Origin: Bifidobacterium goeldii
Lineage (GTDB): Bacteria > Actinomycetota > Actinomycetes > Actinomycetales > Bifidobacteriaceae
Reading direction: 5' to 3'
DNA: 64,000 bases
Assembly (NCBI RefSeq): GCF_003951095.1
Contig: NZ_QXGL01000001.1
Location: 434,001-498,000 of the forward strand
Below, one piece after another: positions 16,588 through 26,790 of this stretch; the first letter of the stretch is position 1; each line of letters begins with the position of its first letter. The notes below the pieces were generated by a model. That model was not told the DNA's origin. It made no database searches and saw only the letters and a program-made list of their open reading frames with translations. Both the position numbers and the translations under genes were made by a program.

Positions 16588-16652
16588 AACTTGCTGGTTA
16601 TTGCCAGTCTCAACTGTGTCTCACCTGCGTTTCAACCGTGCCTTATCAGTCA

Positions 16653-17456
16653 CTACGCTTCGATTGCGTCAACAGCGTTGATGATCGCGCCGCGGAAGCC
16701 GTCCTTCTCCAGTTGTGCGACGCCGCGGATGGTGGTGCCGCCCGGCGAGCAGACAGCATCCTTCATTGCACCGGGATGCGTTTCAGTGGCCATGTACAGT
16801 GCGCCCACGCCTTCGATCATTTTGGCGGCCATGCGATAGGCGGCGGCACGTTGCAAACCGTATTTGACACCGGCGTCGCCGAGCGCCTCGATGTACATGT
16901 CAGTGAAGGCGGGCGCGCAGCCGGCGATGCACATGGCGATGTTCATGTGCGCAGTATCAACGCGTTCGATCAGACTGATCGGCGAGAACAACGCTTCAAA
17001 CGTTTCGTTCTGCGCGCCGGTAAGCGTATTGTCCGCTTCGGTAACGAGCACGCCTTTGCCGACCGCCATCGGCGTGTTCGGAATCGTGCACTGGACGTGG
17101 ATGTTCTCGAAGTCCGCACCGAACAATTCACGGTATTTGCCGAGATCCCAACCGGCAGCGATCGAGACGACGATCTTGCCGGGTTTGGCCAGTTCGGCGG
17201 CGATCGGACCGACAACAGCCTCGATCTGGTACGGTTTGATCGCAATGACCACGACGTCGGCCGCCGCGGCAACTTCGGTCGCGTTGTGCAGTGGGCGCGC
17301 GCCAAGTTCGGCCGTAGTGTGCTCGAGCTTGTCATAGTGTGCCGCGCAGGCAACGATTTGACCACCGTTGACTACTCCTGCATCAACGAGACCGCGTGCG
17401 ATAGCCTGAGCCATGTTGCCGTAGCCGATGAATCCAATGGTGATATCCATGCTCAT
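16653..17456 (-). CDS. proC: Pyrroline-5-carboxylate reductase
   Basis: The 267-residue enzyme reduces 1-pyrroline-5-carboxylate to proline with NAD(P)H in the cytosol. The Rossmann opening GFIGYGNMAQAI is at residues 8-19, and AIKPYQIEAVV is the second nucleotide-binding strand. The C-terminal helical family motif reads GGTTIRGVAQLEKDGFRGAI in place of the usual SPGGTTxxxL. Length fits the family. AAAGGAC lies before the ATG. It is preceded on the same strand, 39 bases away, by a proline iminopeptidase gene, so both may serve proline supply. Confidence 0.9.
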   Translation of the reverse strand: MSMDITIGFIGYGNMAQAIARGLVDAGVVNGGQIVACAAHYDKLEHTTAELGARPLHNATEVAAAADVVVIAIKPYQIEAVVGPIAAELAKPGKIVVSIAAGWDLGKYRELFGADFENIHVQCTIPNTPMAVGKGVLVTEADNTLTGAQNETFEALFSPISLIERVDTAHMNIAMCIAGCAPAFTDMYIEALGDAGVKYGLQRAAAYRMAAKMIEGVGALYMATETHPGAMKDAVCSPGGTTIRGVAQLEKDGFRGAIINAVDAIEA

Positions 17457-17495
17457 AATGATGTCCTTTCGTGCTATGACGAGGTTGGCTGAAGG

Positions 17496-18953
17496 CTAGA
17501 ACAGCGATGCCAAGTCGCCGCGGTTCAGCGCCTCCGTATAAAGATGTTTGAAAACGCGGTCACCGTGGTTGCCGTCGTGTTCGAACTCGTTGGTGGTCCA
17601 GTAGTGCGAGTTGCCGACGCGGCTCAGCGTGTCGAGCTGCATGCCGGAATCAACGTACATGTCATCGAAGTACACGGCGGCCTCAAGCGGCACTTCGTTG
17701 CGCGCAAGCTGCTCAGCGTCGTAGATCACGCCGAAGCGCGTATCCTCCATGAGCAGGTCCATCGCCGGCTTGAACGGGCGCAGCGCATTCTCCTGTTCGA
17801 ACATCCACGGGAACATTGCCTCGCCGGTAAAGTTGAGCGGGCGCACGCTGGCCGCGAACTCGCTCTTCGTGTCACGCACACGCTGTGCAGCCCAACGAAT
17901 CGGCTTGTCCATCTCACCGTTCGCGTAAATAAACTCCTGCAACGGCCAATACAACGGCCGCGATGACGTAGCCGCCTGCACCTTGCTCAAGAACTCGTCC
18001 GACAGTGGCGAATCAGCGTTCGCACTGCCATCACCGTCGAGGAACGCAGCATCGAGGATCCAGTGCACGCGTTCGAAACTCGGCTTCATACCAAAATCAG
18101 AACCAAGGCATTGCAAACGTTCCACGGTGAGCGGGTCACCGTTGGGCAGCATCGGGAATCCGTGCGCAGTCATGCCGGCGATCACGCCCAGACGGTGTCC
18201 AAGATCGTCGCCGCCCAGCGGCGCGATCACGGAATCGGTGAGCGTGGAAACGAAATCGGCCACTTCGGCTGCAGTGGGCAGCATGTCGGCAATGGCCGCC
18301 ACGCGCTCAACGTCCTGCGGGTAGCGCTCATAGAACTGCTTGGTTTTAGTGAGCATGCGCGGGAACGTGTGCTCGTACACTTCGGTCGCATCGGCAGGCA
18401 CGTGCGGAATACCGCCGCAAGTGAAGCTCGCGGCTACGCCGGCCGGGAACAGCGACAGGTACGTGAGCGTGAGGAAGCCACCGTAGCTTTGACCGAGCGT
18501 CACCCATTTCGCGCCACCGAACTCGGTGCGGCGCAAGTGTTCGAAATCGCGCACGATCGAATCGGCGAGAAACAGTTTCAGATAGTCAGCCTGTGCGCGC
18601 GCTCCCGCGGGGGTGAGACGGGCCATAACCTGCGTATCAATGCGGTTGGAACGGCCAGTGCCGCGCTGATCAGGCAGCACGACGCGGAAATGCTTGATCG
18701 CCTCTTCAATCCAACCGTCAGAGGTCGGGTTGAGCGGGCGCGGGCTTTCGCCACCGGGGCCGCCCTGCAAATAGACGAGCAGCGGAAGGTCGTCGTGCAC
18801 GTGTTCGGGCGCGGTGACCACACGGTAGAACAAGCTGATCGATTCACCATCGAAGCCGCGTCCCGGCTCATGACCGGTCCAGTCGAGCGGCACCTTGATC
18901 GAACGATCCTCGACGTGCAGTCCCGGCACGTAATATTCGGCAAGCAGCGTCAT
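17496..18953 (-). CDS. Prolyl aminopeptidase-like alpha/beta hydrolase (S33)
   Basis: The 485-residue product is a serine peptidase of family S33. The oxyanion-hole motif is LQGGPGGESP (about residue 65) and the nucleophile elbow is GQSYGG (about residue 155). PDQRGTGRS between them is the usual proline iminopeptidase signature. The long cap region and C-terminal H in NSHYWTTNEFEHDGNHG complete a likely triad. No signal peptide is seen, so it acts in the cytosol, removing N-terminal proline from peptides. The ATG at 18953 is chosen because GAGG lies six bases before it; several earlier in-frame starts exist. It is in line with proC. Confidence 0.85.
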   Translation of the reverse strand: MTLLAEYYVPGLHVEDRSIKVPLDWTGHEPGRGFDGESISLFYRVVTAPEHVHDDLPLLVYLQGGPGGESPRPLNPTSDGWIEEAIKHFRVVLPDQRGTGRSNRIDTQVMARLTPAGARAQADYLKLFLADSIVRDFEHLRRTEFGGAKWVTLGQSYGGFLTLTYLSLFPAGVAASFTCGGIPHVPADATEVYEHTFPRMLTKTKQFYERYPQDVERVAAIADMLPTAAEVADFVSTLTDSVIAPLGGDDLGHRLGVIAGMTAHGFPMLPNGDPLTVERLQCLGSDFGMKPSFERVHWILDAAFLDGDGSANADSPLSDEFLSKVQAATSSRPLYWPLQEFIYANGEMDKPIRWAAQRVRDTKSEFAASVRPLNFTGEAMFPWMFEQENALRPFKPAMDLLMEDTRFGVIYDAEQLARNEVPLEAAVYFDDMYVDSGMQLDTLSRVGNSHYWTTNEFEHDGNHGDRVFKHLYTEALNRGDLASLF

Positions 18954-19222
18954 GCGCATCCTCATTTCCCGTAGATCTTCGTGTACGGACCCATGCGCAC
19001 ATGTTGTCATGCGTAGATCATCGCGTACAGCCCGAAGACGTTTCGCTTATGCGTCGTCTTCCATATCAGCCGTACGCGGGGACAACCAAGCCGCTTGCGA
19101 CCGTATCGCGAGCGCCCACCTTGACCACCGCCGACCGAACGCCACAGCCCGCCGTATATCATTCCCGCTTCATCCCCACGCATGATGGCCATGCGGCCGC
19201 CAGCGCGCTACGCTGGTCGATC

Positions 19223-21817
19223 ATGGACATGACGCGACGACTGACAACGATACGAGACACCTTTGTGCGCGACCGGAAGGCACGCATGCTGGCCATCGAC
19301 TCAGCCGTAGCATTGCTGGCGACGCTCGCGTTCGGTCTGTTGTTCGGTACGAGCGTCGGCAACATGCCCGGCATGCTGTTCGCGTATGACAGCGGTCCGA
19401 TGTCCGTATGGTCGGCCGTGCTGGCATTGCCGCTCGCACTTCGACGCGTACGACCGCAGACTGCGGCGGCTGTGTTCGCGGGATTGACGGCCGTCCAACT
19501 GGTTGCCGGCCCGGCAATGGTGCCTTCCGATTTTCTGGCGCTGATCATGCTGTATTCAGTGATCGTCTACGGCGACCCACGCAATACAACGGCGTTCATC
19601 GTGCTCGCTTCGGCGCTCGGCGCGGCGGCCGGCCCGGTTATGGCGTGGTCGCTTGAGATTGGCCCGTTCTTCGACCCGTACATCACCGCCGCCGAGTACG
19701 CGCAGGGCGCCGAGGGATCGATCCGGGATTGTCACGCCGTGTATGCGGGCGGCGGGTTCACCGGTTCGTGTGCGCAAATAGTGCTGCGGCAGTCCGCGGT
19801 GTATCTGGCGGAGATCGCGGCATGTCTTATCGCGATTGTGATTGCCGCGTTTTGGCAGCGAGCGCGGCTTATCACGATCCGCATGATGCAGGAACGCAAT
19901 GACGCAATCCAGGCCAGTGAGGCGGAGGAACGGCATATCGCGGCACTGGCGGAACGAGCGCGCATCGCCCGCGATATGCATGACGTGGTGGCGCATACGC
20001 TGTCGATTATCATCGTCCAGTCGGATGGCGGCCGGTATGCGGGCGCGCATGATCCGGCCGTGGCGCGCAGCACAATGGAGACGATCCGGCACGAGTCAGA
20101 ACGCGCGCTGCATGACATGAAACGCTTATTTGGTGTATTCGGCGGATCATCACATGCTGATTATGCGGACATCGGCGCACTCGTCGAGCAAGCGCACGCG
20201 GCCGCGGCGTCAACGCCCGACGGCGGCACGGTGCAGCGGCGCATCACCGGATTGCCACAGCCGCAAATGCTCGCCCCGGCGTCCAGCGCGGCCGTCTATC
20301 ATCTCGTGCAGGAGGCGCTGACGAACGTGCGCAAATACGCCGGTCCGAACGCGCATGTGCTGATCGACGAACACTGGTCGGACAGCGCGCTGGATATCAC
20401 GGTGACCGATGACGGCCGCGGTGCTACCGCTTCGCTGGACGGGCACAAGCCCGGATACGGTTTGCTCGGCATGCGTGAGCGCGTCGAGGCCGCCGGCGGC
20501 ACACTTGAGGCGGGGCCGCGCATCGGCGGCGGGTTCATGGTTCACGCGCATCTACCATTGGCGAGCGCGCATGCATACTCCACGCAGACCAGCTCCGCAA
20601 CGGTCAACGCCTCGCCAGTCACACAATCCACACCGGTTGCACAATCCACGAATGACAGTGCCAGGGCCGAAGCACCGGCCGATCTCGCCGAACAGACAAG
20701 CAACCGTGCGCCGCGCAAACCCGAGCATGGGGTTTTCTCCCCCACGCTCCCCCGGGTCCCCTCATGGGCGAGCGTCTACAAGACGATTCGTTCGAAGCCA
20801 ATCGCGCAGGCCGTGCTGGCGAACGGGCAGTCGTTCAATTGGATCGAACGGCTCTCCCAATGGACAGAACGGCATTATCTGGCCACCGACATCATCGGCA
20901 CGATGCTGCTGATCGGCATCATGTTCAATAACCCGATGTCATTGCTTGACGGCTACACCTATGGCACCGCTGAGCAGGCGATTAACCAGTTCATCGTGAT
21001 CACCACCATGCTGCCGTTGTGCCTGCGCCGGCGGTTCCCTGAATCATCGGCGGCCATGGTTGCTCTAGCGTCGGCGTTCCAGCTGATCGTCTTCCAGCCG
21101 GTGATGTTCTCGAACCTGTTCTCGCTGTGCGCACTGTATTCTGCGGTGCTGTACGGCCGCGCGAACGCGTGGCGGTGGACGAGCGTAGTTTCCGCTGCTA
21201 ACGCGATGTTGTTCGGGTTCAAGGTGATGCTAAGCAACCTTGGCTATGCGAGCATTCTGCATTGGCTGCTGCGTACCGCGGACTACACGGTCACTGGGGT
21301 TTTGAGCACGCCGAGGCAGCTGCTGCAAGGCTTCGCATGGACGCTGGTGATCGGCGTGATCTGCATGGGCACGATCCTGTTGGCGCGTTGGCATCGTTCG
21401 AGTGGCGCGAATGTGCTGGTGTTGCAGGCACGCGAGGAGGCCTTGCGTGAGGAGCAGCGCAAGCAGCGGATATTGGCCGCGAATATGGAGCGTGATCGGA
21501 TCAGTTCGCGCATTCAAGCGGAGGTGAGCGCCACATTGTCTTCGGTGATCGACCGTGCAGTGGCCGGCATTCGCATGTTGGATGATGCCGCGGCCCGCGG
21601 TGAGGAGCCGTCAGCGGACGCGATTCAGGATGCGTTCGCTGCAATCGGCGCTCAGGGACGAGTCGCGCTCAAACATATGCGGCAACTGCTGAGCGTGCTG
21701 CGCGAAACTGGATTCAGTGATGAGGCGCACGATCACGCGCAGCCTGAAATGCAGTTGCGGCCTGCTGCGTCGCTGGACGAGCAGTTGCGGCACACCGCAG
21801 AACGGCACGAGGAGTGA
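19223..21817 (+). CDS. Tandem sensor histidine kinase with degenerate second half
   Basis: The 864-residue protein contains two NarL-type sensor units in series. The first (residues 1-450) has a multi-helix membrane domain, a HisKA_3 segment with phospho-acceptor H253 in RIARDMHDVVAHTLS, and an ATPase domain with HLVQEALTNVRKYA and TDDGRGA. A Ser/Thr/Pro/Ala-rich linker follows. The second unit repeats the membrane domain and a HisKA_3-like coiled segment (RISSRIQAEVSATLS), but Q765 replaces the histidine and no ATPase domain follows. The second half is therefore a sensory or dimerising pseudokinase. The start at 19223 precedes the first membrane region; longer starts exist. The response regulator gene is 170 bases downstream. 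Confidence 0.85.
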   Translation: MDMTRRLTTIRDTFVRDRKARMLAIDSAVALLATLAFGLLFGTSVGNMPGMLFAYDSGPMSVWSAVLALPLALRRVRPQTAAAVFAGLTAVQLVAGPAMVPSDFLALIMLYSVIVYGDPRNTTAFIVLASALGAAAGPVMAWSLEIGPFFDPYITAAEYAQGAEGSIRDCHAVYAGGGFTGSCAQIVLRQSAVYLAEIAACLIAIVIAAFWQRARLITIRMMQERNDAIQASEAEERHIAALAERARIARDMHDVVAHTLSIIIVQSDGGRYAGAHDPAVARSTMETIRHESERALHDMKRLFGVFGGSSHADYADIGALVEQAHAAAASTPDGGTVQRRITGLPQPQMLAPASSAAVYHLVQEALTNVRKYAGPNAHVLIDEHWSDSALDITVTDDGRGATASLDGHKPGYGLLGMRERVEAAGGTLEAGPRIGGGFMVHAHLPLASAHAYSTQTSSATVNASPVTQSTPVAQSTNDSARAEAPADLAEQTSNRAPRKPEHGVFSPTLPRVPSWASVYKTIRSKPIAQAVLANGQSFNWIERLSQWTERHYLATDIIGTMLLIGIMFNNPMSLLDGYTYGTAEQAINQFIVITTMLPLCLRRRFPESSAAMVALASAFQLIVFQPVMFSNLFSLCALYSAVLYGRANAWRWTSVVSAANAMLFGFKVMLSNLGYASILHWLLRTADYTVTGVLSTPRQLLQGFAWTLVIGVICMGTILLARWHRSSGANVLVLQAREEALREEQRKQRILAANMERDRISSRIQAEVSATLSSVIDRAVAGIRMLDDAAARGEEPSADAIQDAFAAIGAQGRVALKHMRQLLSVLRETGFSDEAHDHAQPEMQLRPAASLDEQLRHTAERHEE

Positions 21818-21986
21818 GCCGGCGTGCATAATGCGGCATGCGCGTTCGATTGCGCGACACGCATGTTTACTGTGCAGTTTCATGCTACGGCCGGCATGGC
21901 TGTTCGTGACAGCTCTAGTGAATTCGGGGAGAAATCAGGGTGTCGCCGACTTTTGGCACACCCGTGAGCACATACAGTGGTGAGAT

Positions 21987-22718
21987 ATGAGTGAGAACAG
22001 CAGAATTCGAGTAGTGATCGCGGATGACCAGGAGCTGGTGCGTGCTGGTTTTGCGATGGTAATCGGCTCCCAGTCGGACATGCAGGTGGTTGGTCAAGCC
22101 GGCGATGGTGCGCAAGCTGTTGCGTTAGCAGAATCGTTGCGCCCGGATGTGGTGCTGATGGACGTGCGCATGCCAGGCATGGATGGCATTGAGGCGACGC
22201 GACGTATTAGTTCGCTGCAATCGGCGGCGGATGGGCGGCCGACGCGTGTGATTATTCTGACGACGTTCGATTTGGACGAGTATGTGATGGCTGCAATTAA
22301 CGCTGGCGCATCCGGATTCTTGCTAAAAGATACTGAGCCGGAAACACTACTGAGTTCCATTCGCACGGTGTTTAACGGCAATGCGATTATTGCGCCATCT
22401 GCCACGAAGCGTCTGATCGAGAAGATGATGCAGGATGGATACGCGAAAGGCAATTCGCTTGCTGAAACCCAGCCAGCCGCTGCGTCGTCGCAGCCGGGAC
22501 AGCCGGCGTACACCGATCCTGAGCTTGAACTGCTCACCGACCGTGAGCGCGAGGTGCTGGTTGAGATCGCGCATGGATTAAGTAATCAGGAGATCGCGAG
22601 CAAACTGTTCATCAGCCTGCCGACTGTGAAAACGCATGTGGCACATATTCTTGCCAAGATCAACGCGCGCGACCGGGTGCAAGCCGTGGTGTTTGCTTAC
22701 GATAACGGGATTGTGTGA
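21987..22718 (+). CDS. NarL/LuxR-type response regulator
   Basis: The 243-residue protein has a receiver domain with acidic pair D-D near residue 11 and phospho-acceptor aspartate in VVLMDVRMPG (about residue 56). It ends in a LuxR helix-turn-helix (LTDREREVLVEIAHGLSNQEIASKLFIS, then TVKTHVAHILAKI). A Q/A/P-rich linker separates the two. It is the obvious partner of the kinase immediately upstream. The convergent ABC exporter genes (22986-26554) are the probable target, by analogy with kinase/regulator/ABC sets of Gram-positives. Confidence 0.92.
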   Translation: MSENSRIRVVIADDQELVRAGFAMVIGSQSDMQVVGQAGDGAQAVALAESLRPDVVLMDVRMPGMDGIEATRRISSLQSAADGRPTRVIILTTFDLDEYVMAAINAGASGFLLKDTEPETLLSSIRTVFNGNAIIAPSATKRLIEKMMQDGYAKGNSLAETQPAAASSQPGQPAYTDPELELLTDREREVLVEIAHGLSNQEIASKLFISLPTVKTHVAHILAKINARDRVQAVVFAYDNGIV

Positions 22719-22770
22719 GTTCATAGGCTCTCTGCTATGGGACTGTCGAATGCAGTAAGACTGCAGTAAG

Positions 22771-22820
22771 ACTTAAGGGGTAGTCAGGAGGTTGATGAAC
22801 CTTCCGACTACCCCTTAAGT
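22771..22820. terminator. Bidirectional terminator palindrome
   Basis: ACTTAAGGGGTAGTC and its perfect 15-base complement enclose an inner GGAGGTT/AACCTTCC stem. The whole 50-base palindrome lies between the convergent response regulator and ABC permease genes. It is preceded by a direct repeat of TGCAGTAAGAC. Confidence 0.8.
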
Positions 22821-22866
22821 CAGTTTCGCTGGCAGCTCCCCCGGCAAGGGGGCCAAGTTTTTCAGG

Positions 22867-23010
22867 TCAGGCTTCGGCGAGAGCCTCGACGAGCTGAGCC
22901 GTTAAACAAACGGTCCAGCGGACCGTTTGTAGGCGAAGTGAGCGGCTTTGCCGCGAAGGCCGCCCTAGAGACTCGAGCCAAGCCATCAGGCTTCGGCGAG
23001 AGCCTCGACG
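22867..23010 (-). repeat. Duplicated 3' end of the ABC permease gene with palindromic insert
   Basis: The 25 bases covering the last codons and stop of the permease gene (22986-23010) recur exactly at 22867-22891. The 94 bases between the copies hold a perfect hairpin, ACAAACGGTCC with its complement and a three-base loop (22906-22930). Both copies read VEALAEA-stop on the minus strand. This resembles, on a small scale, the tail duplications beside ychF and hsdS. Confidence 0.85.
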
Positions 23011-25739
23011 GGCGGCACGCTCACAGCGCGGTGGGCGGGGGCGATACTGGCGATGAGTGCAGCCACAGCTGCCACGCCGAGCATGATGCCATTGCCAGCC
23101 CAATCGAATGGGAAGGCCACGTCGCCGTACAGGCTGAACACCATGTAGGAGCCGAGCCAGCCGAACGCGGTGCCAAGCAGTACGCCGGCCACGCCGGAGA
23201 CGAGCGAGAGCAGCAGTGCCTCGACCGCGAGCGAGCGGCGTAGCTGGCCGCGCGTCATGCCGATGGCGCGCAGGGTCGCGGATTCACGCGTACGTTCGAT
23301 AACTGACAGCGACAGCGTGTTCGCGACACCAACGAGGGCGATAAGCACGGCGACTGCGATCAAGCCGACGAGCAGCGCCATCAGGCCGTTAATCATCGTC
23401 TCCCACAGCGAGCGTTCCGCAATCGGCCCGGTTACTTGCACGCCAGGGCTAGCAGTAAACGCCTGTTGCACATTGGTGAGCACATCGTTCAAAGCAACAC
23501 CGGCAGCGTCCGCGTCGATCTTCATGAGCAACATATGACCGGTGGCTGTAAGGTCGCCGTTTTCAAAATGCTTGACGTTGACGAACGCGACCGCATTGTA
23601 GTTTTCGGATACGCGACGATAGTCGACGTATGTGGGTGTAAACGTGATCGTCTTACCAGTTGATCCGGTCGTCTCGTCCGACGTGGCAGTGCCATCGTCA
23701 GAGCCGCTCGTCTTATCGGAGAATGTCACCTTGTCGCCGCTGAACGCCATCGTCTTACCGGTGAACACCTCGTACTTTGGCATGAGCACTGTGCCGTCGG
23801 CGATCGTCGTGTGTGACAGATCAGCCTTCATCACCGAGCGGAGTGCATCCGCGTCACGAACTCCAACCAACAGCACGGACAGGTCGTTGCCATCCTTGTC
23901 GGTCGCGTATTCCATTACAGTCGGCGCGTACACGGACGCCGCAACGCCTTTCACCTTGGCCGCATTGTCAGCCTGCGCGTCGGTCATATCGGTACCGTCG
24001 GCGATCATGTCAACGCTAAATCGTTTGTCGAGCGCCTCCCCCATCGTCTGCTTGGCACTGGTCGCACCGGTTGCAATGGTTGCGACGAGCGTAACGCCGA
24101 TGAGCAGCGCGGCGCCGGTCGCAGCCACGCGGCGCGGATTCTTCTGGATGTTCGCATGCGCAACCTTAGCGGACGGTCCAGCAAGAGACACGAGCGCACC
24201 CACACCGCGCATGAGCACAGGCAGCCAGAACACGGCGGACAGCACAAGACCAAGAAAAATCAGCGCGCAGCCGAAAATAGCCATGAGCAGCACTGTGGAA
24301 TACGCGTCAGTGATCATGGACGAATGCCCGGCGATCGACTCGCTCATCTGCCATGCAGCGAATCCAGCGAACGCCAAGCCGGCGAGCACGAGCAACGCGG
24401 AGATTATGCCACGCATAACACCTGCGCGACGCGTATCAGTCAGCTCAATCGGCCGCAACGCTTCAAGTGGAGTCACAGCTGTCGCGGATCGTGCAGAACT
24501 CAGCGAAGCGAGCACGGTCATGACGATGCCAAACAACACTGGCACAACGAACGCTTGCCAGCTGACGACGAACCGTGCGTCCATGCCGGTTGACGCCATG
24601 AGTCCCGACGCGGTGAGGCCGCCGATGAGCGCGCAGCCGAGCGCCACGCCGAGCGCAGAGGCGACAAAACCAAGCACGCCGGCCTCAAACAGCACAGCAC
24701 CATACAACTGGCTTTTCTTCGCGCCGATCGTGCGCAACAATGCCAGCGTGCGGCGGCGCTGTGCGACGAGCACTTGGAATGTGTTGGCGATGACGAGCGC
24801 GGCCACGAACATGGCAAGCACGCCGAAGCTCAGCAGGAATGTAGTAGTGATGTCAGTACCGCCGTCTGCGCTCAGTGACTTGATGGCTTCTTGATTAGCA
24901 GCATCACGCGAAAGCACCCGATAGTGTTTCGGCATGAGTTTGACGAGATTAGCAGCGGTAGCCTGCGCTTTAGCAGCATCAGTGGCACTACCGTCCGTAC
25001 CGTTGCCGCCACCAGCGAGGTTAAGCAACAGTTTGTTAGCGGGAACCTGCAAGAAATCGTCAACACCGTCCAACGTAGCCACGACGTTGTTGGAAATCAC
25101 GGACGCACCACCATAAGAGCTATACACGCCGTTTGAGTCATCAGTCAGACCAGTCACACGCACCGTGATCCCGCTAGTCGTACTCGAGTTCGCAGTGTCA
25201 TCAACAGTTGCCGTTGACATTTCCTGCAGAATGCGTGAACTGACAGTCACAGTATCGCCAATGCTCACACCGAGCTGCTTGGCAACAGACTGCGGTAGAG
25301 CAATTTCATTATTGTCGACCGGCTGATCGCCAGATGCGATCCCCACTGGCAGCAGGCTAGTGTCCGAAGCGGTACCAACTGCAATACCGTTAACGTTCTT
25401 ATCGCCGTTGATCACGGTGATATCGCTCGCAGTATCCGCGCGCACGCCATCAACGCCGGCGAGGGCCGCTACTTGATCGAGATGAAAATCGGCAACAGTC
25501 GTTGAATACGCGTCATTACGCTCCTGTTCGCTCGCAGTATCCAACGAATCAGCATCCAACGTCACGATATAGTTCGCGCCGCCGTAGCTGCCAGTCTGCT
25601 GGCGACCAAGCGAATCAGTCATCGTATTAGAAAACAGGAATGTCGCGCTAATGAATGCCGTACCAATAAGGATCGCAATGCCCGCAGGAATCAGCATTCG
25701 CGCGCTTTTTTTCATGAGTTTCAGCGTGATCGAAAACAT
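22986..25739 (-). CDS. FtsX/MacB-like ABC transporter permease
   Basis: The 917-residue protein has an N-terminal helix (MLIPAGIAILIGTAFISATF) and a large extracytoplasmic domain. Two FtsX-type four-helix blocks follow (about residues 305-450 and 790-910, the latter with SVIERTRESATLRAIGMTRGQL). Two further helices and a second extracytoplasmic domain lie between. It pairs with the ATPase encoded 17 bases upstream. Such exporters move lipids, peptides or antimicrobials, or act mechanically on cell-wall enzymes; substrate is unknown. A Thr/Ser/Gly-rich loop (about residues 660-690) is probably surface-exposed. Its 3' end is duplicated downstream. Confidence 0.87.
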   Translation of the reverse strand: MFSITLKLMKKSARMLIPAGIAILIGTAFISATFLFSNTMTDSLGRQQTGSYGGANYIVTLDADSLDTASEQERNDAYSTTVADFHLDQVAALAGVDGVRADTASDITVINGDKNVNGIAVGTASDTSLLPVGIASGDQPVDNNEIALPQSVAKQLGVSIGDTVTVSSRILQEMSTATVDDTANSSTTSGITVRVTGLTDDSNGVYSSYGGASVISNNVVATLDGVDDFLQVPANKLLLNLAGGGNGTDGSATDAAKAQATAANLVKLMPKHYRVLSRDAANQEAIKSLSADGGTDITTTFLLSFGVLAMFVAALVIANTFQVLVAQRRRTLALLRTIGAKKSQLYGAVLFEAGVLGFVASALGVALGCALIGGLTASGLMASTGMDARFVVSWQAFVVPVLFGIVMTVLASLSSARSATAVTPLEALRPIELTDTRRAGVMRGIISALLVLAGLAFAGFAAWQMSESIAGHSSMITDAYSTVLLMAIFGCALIFLGLVLSAVFWLPVLMRGVGALVSLAGPSAKVAHANIQKNPRRVAATGAALLIGVTLVATIATGATSAKQTMGEALDKRFSVDMIADGTDMTDAQADNAAKVKGVAASVYAPTVMEYATDKDGNDLSVLLVGVRDADALRSVMKADLSHTTIADGTVLMPKYEVFTGKTMAFSGDKVTFSDKTSGSDDGTATSDETTGSTGKTITFTPTYVDYRRVSENYNAVAFVNVKHFENGDLTATGHMLLMKIDADAAGVALNDVLTNVQQAFTASPGVQVTGPIAERSLWETMINGLMALLVGLIAVAVLIALVGVANTLSLSVIERTRESATLRAIGMTRGQLRRSLAVEALLLSLVSGVAGVLLGTAFGWLGSYMVFSLYGDVAFPFDWAGNGIMLGVAAVAALIASIAPAHRAVSVPPVEALAEA

Positions 25740-25756
25740 GGTGCAACTCCCCCAAA

Positions 25757-26554
25757 CTAAGCAATAACCGGATTCATGGCAGCACGAGTAGCGCGCTCGC
25801 GTTCGGCCATGAGCAGGTCACTCATCCGCTCGGCAGTAGGATTCGGCACGTCAGCAACAATGCGACCGTCAGCGAACACGATTGCACGGTCAGCATAAGA
25901 GGCGGCTACCGCGTCGTGTGTCACCATGATGATCGTCTGGCCAAGTTCCTTAACTGACTGCTTCAGGAAGCTCAATACTTCAGCACTGGACACAGAATCA
26001 AGATTGCCGGTCGGCTCGTCAGCGAACACGAGTGAGGGCTTAGTGATGAGCGCACGAGCAATGGCGACGCGCTGCTGCTGGCCACCAGAGAGTTCGTTCG
26101 GACGATGGTTCAGTCGTTCACTCAAGCCAAGCGTGTGAACCAATTGGTCAAACCAACGACGGTCCGGCTTCTCGTTCGCCAGTGTTAGCGGCATGAGAAT
26201 GTTCTGCTCGGCGGTAAACATCGGCAACAAATTAAAGCTTTGAAAAATGAAACCAATCTTGTGCCGCCGCAATAACGTGAGCTGATTATCGTTCATCTTC
26301 GTAATATCGGCACCTTCGAAAATAATCCGTCCGCCTGTCGCCGAGTCAAGTCCGGCGAGCGTATGCATCAGCGTAGATTTGCCAGAACCAGACGGGCCCA
26401 TAATCGCAGTAAACCGTCCTTGTTCAAAACGTACATTGACATCGCGTAGCGCATGTACCACGCTCTCACCACGCCCATAGTCTTTGATGAGATCAATCGC
26501 TTCGATGGCAGTTGGATGTACCGGATGTACCGTTGCCGTAGCCAAACCTTCCAT
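25757..26554 (-). CDS. ABC transporter ATP-binding protein (LolD/MacB-like)
   Basis: The 265-residue ATPase has Walker [10 protein letters not shown] (about residue 54), Q-loop [11 protein letters not shown], signature [15 protein letters not shown] and Walker [13 protein letters not shown]. The LDS after the Walker B is typical of the MacB/LolD/FtsE group that serves FtsX-type permeases. It is the first gene of a two-gene operon with the 917-residue permease. The upstream region faces alsS divergently. Confidence 0.93.
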   Translation of the reverse strand: MEGLATATVHPVHPTAIEAIDLIKDYGRGESVVHALRDVNVRFEQGRFTAIMGPSGSGKSTLMHTLAGLDSATGGRIIFEGADITKMNDNQLTLLRRHKIGFIFQSFNLLPMFTAEQNILMPLTLANEKPDRRWFDQLVHTLGLSERLNHRPNELSGGQQQRVAIARALITKPSLVFADEPTGNLDSVSSAEVLSFLKQSVKELGQTIIMVTHDAVAASYADRAIVFADGRIVADVPNPTAERMSDLLMAERERATRAAMNPVIA

Positions 26555-26790
26555 GATTCCTCATTTCTTCATAACGAATATCGGATGATGGTTTCATGGT
26601 CTCGCGCAACGCGTTGTTCTTACATCGTGCGGCAGGCGGAAACTGACTCTGCTGCTCTCATCCCCAAGGATGAAAGCCGCAGGCTGACAGCATGAGGCGC
26701 ACAGCACATTGCCAACAATCCTGATTTGTTACGGCCATATATCGTCCGTTTCACCAGTTCGATCATCCGCATGGTTATACTCATGCACTC

